Of a DNA stretch of 9,698 bases, positions 5,474 through 9,698 are shown one piece after another. The translations under genes were made by a program, and so were the position numbers. Position 1 is the first letter of the stretch. Every line of letters begins with the position of its first letter. The DNA is from a bacterium. GTDB lineage: Bacteria > Vulcanimicrobiota > Xenobia > Xenobiales > Xenobiaceae. The stretch lies in NCBI GenBank assembly GCA_022839105.1, contig JALHDH010000115.1, positions 1 to 9,698 on the forward strand. The letters are read 5' to 3'. The notes beneath the pieces are model-generated. The model was not told the origin of the DNA, made no database searches, and worked only from the letters and a program-made list of their open reading frames with translations.

Positions 5474-6859
5474 ATGCGATCCTGGGGTCGACACGGCGAT
5501 TTGAGCGGGCGGGCCAGCCTGGCCGCCGGCATGATGATGGTGCTCCTGGCCCTGGCCGGGTGCGGGGGGGGGAAGGAGACACCAGCGGGTGGCGCCTCTC
5601 CCGCCGGCGGGGCCTCCCCTCCGGCCGCCATGGCCGCTCCTCCCAAGGTGGTTGTGGCCGAGGCGCGCCGCGAGCCCCTCAACATCGCCTGGGAGTGGCC
5701 CGCCCAGACCCAGTTCGGTGACAGCATCGACGTCCGGGCCCGGGTCCAGGGCAACCTGGAGCACTTCGACTTTGAGGAGGGCTATGGCGTCCGCGCCGGG
5801 CAGGTCCTCTTCACCCTGGACGACGCCCCCTACCAGGCCGATCTGCAGGCGGCCCAGGCCAAGGTGGCCCAGGCCCGGGCCGATCTGACCTATGCCCTGG
5901 CCCAGGTCAACGTGCGCAAGGCCCGGGCGGATCTGACCTCGGCCAAGGCGGACCTCGTCTCGGCCCAGGCCAAGCTTCGGCTGGCCCAACAGGATGTCGA
6001 CCGCTACAAGCCCCTGGCCGCCAACGGCGTGATTCCCCAACAGACCCTGGATGACGCCGTGGCCCAGCGGGACGTGGCCGCCGCCCAGGTGAACGTGGCC
6101 CTGGCCCAGGTGGAGGTCCGGGAGGCGAACCTGCGCAATACCGAGCTCTCGGATGCCGCCAACATCGAGGTGGCCCGGGCCAACCTGCAGGCGGCCGAAG
6201 CCCAGGTGACCCAGGCCCGACTGAACGTGGGGTACTGCACGATCACCTCGCCCATCGACGGGGTGATCGGCAAACTGAACGTGGATCCCGGGAACCTGGT
6301 GGGGCAGATGGGCAACACCACGCCCCTGGTCACCATCTCGAAGATCGACCCGATCTACGTCAACTTCAGCATCAGCGAAGCCGAGTATCTGTGGATGATC
6401 CAGCAGCCCGGCTCGGGCCCGAGGGTCGAGTTCGAGCTGGTCCTGGTGGACGGGACGAAGTACCCCCACAAGGGCCGCTTCGGCATGGTGGACCGGGCCT
6501 TGGACGCCAAGACCGGCACCATGGGGCTCCGGGCCATCTTCCCGAACTCCCGCGCCATCCTCCGGGAGGGGCAGTTCGGCCGGATCCGGCTGACCAGCCT
6601 CAGCCCCAAGGAGGTCGTGTTGATCCCCCAGAAGGCCGTGGTGACCGTGCAGTCGATGCAGATGGTCTACCTGGTGGGCGAGGGCAACAAGGTGGTTTCC
6701 CGAAACATCGAGACCGCCGGCGAGCAGGGCGCGGACTTCATCGTGAAGTCCGGCCTGGAGGGCGGCGAGCGCGTGATCGTCGAGGGGACCCAGAAGGTCA
6801 AGCCCGGTGTCGTCTGCGCACCGGAAGAGGAATCCCAAGCCGCGTCCACCGGGAGGTAG
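5474..6859 (+). CDS. RND efflux periplasmic adaptor (membrane fusion protein), lipoprotein
   Basis: This 461-residue AcrA/MexA-type adaptor would bridge the inner-membrane pump and the TolC-like channel. A lipoprotein signal ends in the lipobox LAGC, with Cys30 as the lipid anchor. A flexible Gly/Ala/Ser/Pro linker with repeated PAGGAS follows (37-56). The first half of the lipoyl domain lies at about 84-118, the alpha-helical hairpin at 119-254 (tip near 181-187, YKPLAANGVIP), the second lipoyl half at about 255-289 (TITSPIDGVIGKLNV), the beta-barrel at about 290-375 and the membrane-proximal domain at 376-447. The two hairpin helices are about 62 and 66 residues long against about 32 and 34 in AcrA, so the coiled coil is roughly doubled. 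The TolC-contact motif R-x3-L-x6-S keeps Arg and Leu but has Pro instead of Ser. Its stop is 3 bases before the pump gene. Confidence 0.93.
   Translation: MRSWGRHGDLSGRASLAAGMMMVLLALAGCGGGKETPAGGASPAGGASPPAAMAAPPKVVVAEARREPLNIAWEWPAQTQFGDSIDVRARVQGNLEHFDFEEGYGVRAGQVLFTLDDAPYQADLQAAQAKVAQARADLTYALAQVNVRKARADLTSAKADLVSAQAKLRLAQQDVDRYKPLAANGVIPQQTLDDAVAQRDVAAAQVNVALAQVEVREANLRNTELSDAANIEVARANLQAAEAQVTQARLNVGYCTITSPIDGVIGKLNVDPGNLVGQMGNTTPLVTISKIDPIYVNFSISEAEYLWMIQQPGSGPRVEFELVLVDGTKYPHKGRFGMVDRALDAKTGTMGLRAIFPNSRAILREGQFGRIRLTSLSPKEVVLIPQKAVVTVQSMQMVYLVGEGNKVVSRNIETAGEQGADFIVKSGLEGGERVIVEGTQKVKPGVVCAPEEESQAASTGR
5871..5939 (+). repeat. Near-identical 21-base direct repeat within the adaptor hairpin coding region
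   Basis: Bases 5871-5891 and 5919-5939 match at 20 of 21 positions, with an offset of 48 bases. Both encode ARADLT in the first hairpin helix (residues 134-139 and 150-155). The conserved DNA as well as protein suggests a recent in-frame duplication, or slippage in Ala-rich coiled-coil DNA, that may have lengthened the helix. Confidence 0.7.
6851..6856 (+). promoter_or_regulatory. Ribosome binding site deciding the TTG start of the pump
   Basis: GGGAGG abuts the adaptor stop codon (TAG at 6857-6859) and lies 6 bases before the TTG at 6863. The next in-frame ATG is about 75 codons further on, inside conserved pump sequence, so TTG must be the start. The arrangement predicts translational coupling of adaptor and pump. 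Confidence 0.85.
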
Positions 6860-6862
6860 CCC

Positions 6863-9698
6863 TTGGCCAGGTTCTTCATCCACCGTCCGGTCTTCGCGAT
6901 CGTGATCTCGCTGGTGATCGTGCTGGCCGGCGCGGTCTCCATCCCGTCGCTGCCGATCGCGCAGTATCCCCAGATCACCCCCCCGGTGATCCAGGTGACG
7001 GCCGGCTACCAGGGGGCCAGCGCCGAGGTGGTCGAGCAGACCGTGGCCGCCCCGATCGAGCAGCAGGTCAACGGGGCCGAGGGCATGCTCTACATGCGCT
7101 CGCTGTGCACCAACTCGGGGACCTATATCCTGCAGGTGACCTTCGATCTGAGCCGGGATCAGGACCTGGCCATGGTCGATGTCCAGAACCGGGTCAACCA
7201 GGCCAACCCCCTGCTTCCGGCCGACGTGACCAAGGCGGGCGTCACCGTCAAGAAGCAGTCCACCCAGAACCTGGTCTATATCAGTCTGTATTCCGACGAT
7301 GGCAGCAAGGACAGCCTCTTCCTCAGCAACTACGCCACCATCAACCTGATCGACCAGCTCGGGCGCCTCAATGGGGTGGGCCTGGCCACCATCGTGGCCG
7401 GTCAGCGCGACTACTCGATGCGGCTGTGGGTGCGTCCGGATGTCCTGTCCAAGCTGCAGGTCACCGCCGAGGATCTGGTGGGGGCCATCCAGAGCCAGAA
7501 CATCCAGGCCGCCGCAGGCTCGATCGGCGATCCCCCCCAGGCGCCGGGCCAGCAGATGCAGTACCCGGTGAAGGTCAAAGGGCGGCTGGACCAGCCGGCC
7601 GAGTTCGAGAACATCATCCTGCGCACCCAGCCGGACGGCTCGGTCCTGCGGGTGAAGGACGTCGCCCGGACGGAACTGGGCGCCCAGACCTACTCTTCGC
7701 AGGGCACCCTGAACGGCAAGCCGGCCGTGATCCTCGCCGTCTACCAGCAGCCCGACGCCAACGCGGTGGTGCTGGCCCGGCAGGTCCGTGAGAAGATGGA
7801 GGAGCTCTCGCGGGACTTCCCCGAGGGCGTGAACTACGAAGTCACCTACGACAGCACGATCTTCGTCACCAAGTCGATCGAGGAGGTGGTCCGCACCCTC
7901 TTCGAGGCCATCGTGCTGGTCCTGATCGTGGTCTTCATCTTCCTGGGCAACTTCCGCGCCACCCTGATCCCGATCCTGGCCGTGCCGGTCTCGTTGGTGG
8001 GCACCTTCGCGGGCTTCGCCGCGATGGGTTTCTCGATCAACCTGCTGACGATGTTCGGCCTGGTCCTGGCGGTCGGCATCGTGGTGGATGACGCCATCGT
8101 CGTGGTGGAGGCGGTCGAACACCACATCGAGCATGGCATGACGCCCCTCCAGGCCACCGAGAAGGCCATGGAGGAGGTCTCGGGGCCGGTGGTGGCCATC
8201 GCCCTGGTCCTGTGCTCGGTCTTCGTCCCGGTCGCCTTCATGGGCGGCATCACCGGCGAGATGTATCGTCAGTTCGCCATCACGCTCTCGGTCTCGGTCC
8301 TGCTCTCGGCCCTGGTGGCCCTGACCCTGACCCCGGCCCTGTGCGTGATGATCCTGCGTCCGCGCAAGCCCATGGGGGGCCCGCTGGGCTGGTTCCTGAA
8401 CGGCTTCAACCGGGGCTTCGAGTGGACGACCCGGGGCTATGTCTTCCTGGTCCGCAAGGCCATCCGCTGGGTCGTGGTGACCCTGGCCCTCCTCGGGGCG
8501 GTCTACTTCGGCGCCTTCAGCCTGATGTCCAAGCTCCCCACGGGCTTCATCCCGCCCGAGGACATGGGCAACATCATGGTCAACGTGACGCTGCCCAGCG
8601 GCGCCTCCCTCGAGAGGACGACCGACCTGCTGCAGAGGGTGGACGCCATCGTCGGCCAGGCACCCGGAGTCGAAAAGACCCTGGGCCTGATCGGCTACAA
8701 CCTGGTGCAGGGAACGACCAGTTCGAACTGCGCCGGCGTCGTGGCCGTCCTGAAGGACTGGGACGAGCGGACCGACCCTTCGATGAAGGTCCGCGGGTTG
8801 ATCCCCGCCCTGCAGGCCCAACTGGCCCAGTTCCCCGAAGCCCAGATCCAGGTCTTCGGCCCCCCTGCCATCCCAGGCCTGGGAACCACGGGCGGGGTGA
8901 CCCTGGAACTGCAGGATCGCACCGGGGCCTCGGTGGACGAACTGGCCCAGGTCACCACCGACTTCGTCGCATCCGCCATGCAGACCGGCGTCTTCCGGAT
9001 GGCCTACTCGCTCTTCAACCCCAACATCCCGATGATCGACGTGCAGGTCGACCGGGACAAGCTGGCCTTGCTGGGGATCCCGGTCAACCAGGCCTTCACC
9101 GCCCTGCAGATCAACCTGGGAGGCTACTTCGTCAACCAGTTCAACAAGTTCGGGCGCACCTGGAGGGTCTACCTGCAGGCCGAGTCCGAGTTCCGGCGCA
9201 AGCCCGAGGATATCGGAAAGATCTACCTGCGCAGCTCCACGACCAGCCAGATGGTCCCCCTCTCGACCGTCAGCCAGATCCGGGAGGTGACCGGACCGGA
9301 TGTCCTGGTCCGCTACAACCTGTATCGGGCCACCGAGGTCAACGCCGAGGCGGCCCCCGGCCGCAGCTCGGGCGAGGCCATCGCCGCCCTGGAATCCGTG
9401 GCTGGCAGCCTGCCCCAGGGCTACGGCTACGAATGGACCGGGACGGCCTACCAGGAGAAGCTCTCCTCGGGCCAGACCGCCCAGATCCTGGTGATGGGCC
9501 TGATCTTCGTCTTCCTCTTCCTGGCCGCCCAGTACGAGAGCTGGGGGGTCCCCTTCTCGGTGCTGCTGGGCCTGCCCTCGGTGGTTCTGGGGGCTGCCCT
9601 GGGGATGGTCCTGATCCGGATGGACGTCAACATCTACGTCCAGATCGGGATGCTGATGCTGGTGGGCCTGGCCTCGAAGAACGCGATCCTGATCGTCG
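6863..9698 (+). CDS. RND multidrug-type efflux pump, HAE1/AcrB family (3' end outside window)
   Basis: This is the inner-membrane proton/substrate antiporter of the tripartite pump. About 945 of an expected 1030-1060 residues are visible. It starts at TTG and reads (M)ARFFIHRPVFAIVISLVIV, the family N-terminus with TM1. Porter subdomains follow (about 35-330), then TM2-TM6 (about 340-500), the second periplasmic half (about 560-870), and TM8 onward. The proton-relay residues are present: Asp409-Asp410 in TM4 (GLVLAVGIVVDDAI) and Lys939 in TM10 (GLASKNAILIV), corresponding to AcrB Asp407, Asp408 and Lys940. Positions aligned with the six AcrB trap phenylalanines (136, 178, 610, 615, 617, 628) read Asn136, Val178, Leu607, Tyr612, Leu614 and Val627. 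The PPAIPGLGTTGG loop (667-678) is typical of HAE1 pumps. It should therefore be an active pump of uncertain substrate range. There is no frameshift in the visible part. Confidence 0.95.
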   Translation, partial: MARFFIHRPVFAIVISLVIVLAGAVSIPSLPIAQYPQITPPVIQVTAGYQGASAEVVEQTVAAPIEQQVNGAEGMLYMRSLCTNSGTYILQVTFDLSRDQDLAMVDVQNRVNQANPLLPADVTKAGVTVKKQSTQNLVYISLYSDDGSKDSLFLSNYATINLIDQLGRLNGVGLATIVAGQRDYSMRLWVRPDVLSKLQVTAEDLVGAIQSQNIQAAAGSIGDPPQAPGQQMQYPVKVKGRLDQPAEFENIILRTQPDGSVLRVKDVARTELGAQTYSSQGTLNGKPAVILAVYQQPDANAVVLARQVREKMEELSRDFPEGVNYEVTYDSTIFVTKSIEEVVRTLFEAIVLVLIVVFIFLGNFRATLIPILAVPVSLVGTFAGFAAMGFSINLLTMFGLVLAVGIVVDDAIVVVEAVEHHIEHGMTPLQATEKAMEEVSGPVVAIALVLCSVFVPVAFMGGITGEMYRQFAITLSVSVLLSALVALTLTPALCVMILRPRKPMGGPLGWFLNGFNRGFEWTTRGYVFLVRKAIRWVVVTLALLGAVYFGAFSLMSKLPTGFIPPEDMGNIMVNVTLPSGASLERTTDLLQRVDAIVGQAPGVEKTLGLIGYNLVQGTTSSNCAGVVAVLKDWDERTDPSMKVRGLIPALQAQLAQFPEAQIQVFGPPAIPGLGTTGGVTLELQDRTGASVDELAQVTTDFVASAMQTGVFRMAYSLFNPNIPMIDVQVDRDKLALLGIPVNQAFTALQINLGGYFVNQFNKFGRTWRVYLQAESEFRRKPEDIGKIYLRSSTTSQMVPLSTVSQIREVTGPDVLVRYNLYRATEVNAEAAPGRSSGEAIAALESVAGSLPQGYGYEWTGTAYQEKLSSGQTAQILVMGLIFVFLFLAAQYESWGVPFSVLLGLPSVVLGAALGMVLIRMDVNIYVQIGMLMLVGLASKNAILIV

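Noticed and set aside
2817..5582. Very long open frame on the minus strand opposite the sigma and channel genes
   Set aside because: It covers two well-supported plus-strand families, has a low-complexity Gly/Leu/His/Gln/Arg-rich translation and matches no fold. Long antisense frames are expected when third codon positions are nearly all G or C.
5324..8821. Long minus-strand open frame opposite the adaptor and pump genes, rich in His, Asp and Gly
   Set aside because: It is a mirror of the conserved adaptor and pump codons. The His/Asp-rich look comes from reading GTG/GTC and ATC codons backwards; there is no ribosome site or domain.

Overview
The window is high-GC DNA from a Gram-negative (two-membrane) bacterium. 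A tripartite RND efflux pump with an outer-membrane channel, a type II secretion/type IV pilus membrane protein and a pseudopilin-like start all imply an outer membrane. The sequence alone does not fix the phylum. Gene density is high and no stretch longer than about 110 bases lacks a gene. No tRNA, rRNA, CRISPR array, transposase or attachment site was seen.

Layout. The left part reads on the minus strand, in the order regulator, GspF-type protein, pseudopilin-like protein. The regulator (1436-2632) is a membrane-bound LuxR-type protein with a TM-helical sensor-TM-HAMP-PAS-HTH layout. After a 111-base gap holding two tandem perfect palindromes come a GspF/PilC-family platform protein (119-1324) and, 14 bases further on, a pilin-like protein cut by the window edge (1-104). 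The right part reads on the plus strand: an RpoD/SigA-family sigma factor (2733-3959), a TolC-family channel (4029-5417), a lipoprotein periplasmic adaptor (5474-6859) and an HAE1-type RND pump that begins at a TTG and runs off the right edge (6863 onward).

How the genes may work together. The channel, adaptor and pump form one complete export machine and almost certainly one transcription unit, with a 56-base and then a 3-base gap. The sigma gene sits 69 bases upstream in the same direction with no visible terminator, so it may be co-transcribed. The membrane LuxR regulator and the sigma gene share a 100-base divergent intergenic region containing a short dyad. A reasonable but unproven model is an envelope-signal circuit: the LuxR protein senses a membrane or periplasmic cue and controls the sigma gene, the efflux genes, or the secretion genes downstream of itself.

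The gene families are ordinary; the details are less so. The sigma factor has an apparent duplication of region 3 and changed promoter-melting residues. The adaptor has a coiled-coil hairpin about twice the length of that in AcrA. The pump appears to lack all six phenylalanines of the AcrB hydrophobic trap. The regulator couples HAMP and PAS directly to DNA binding with no kinase or receiver domain. Comparisons to E. coli proteins were made by eye from remembered sequences.
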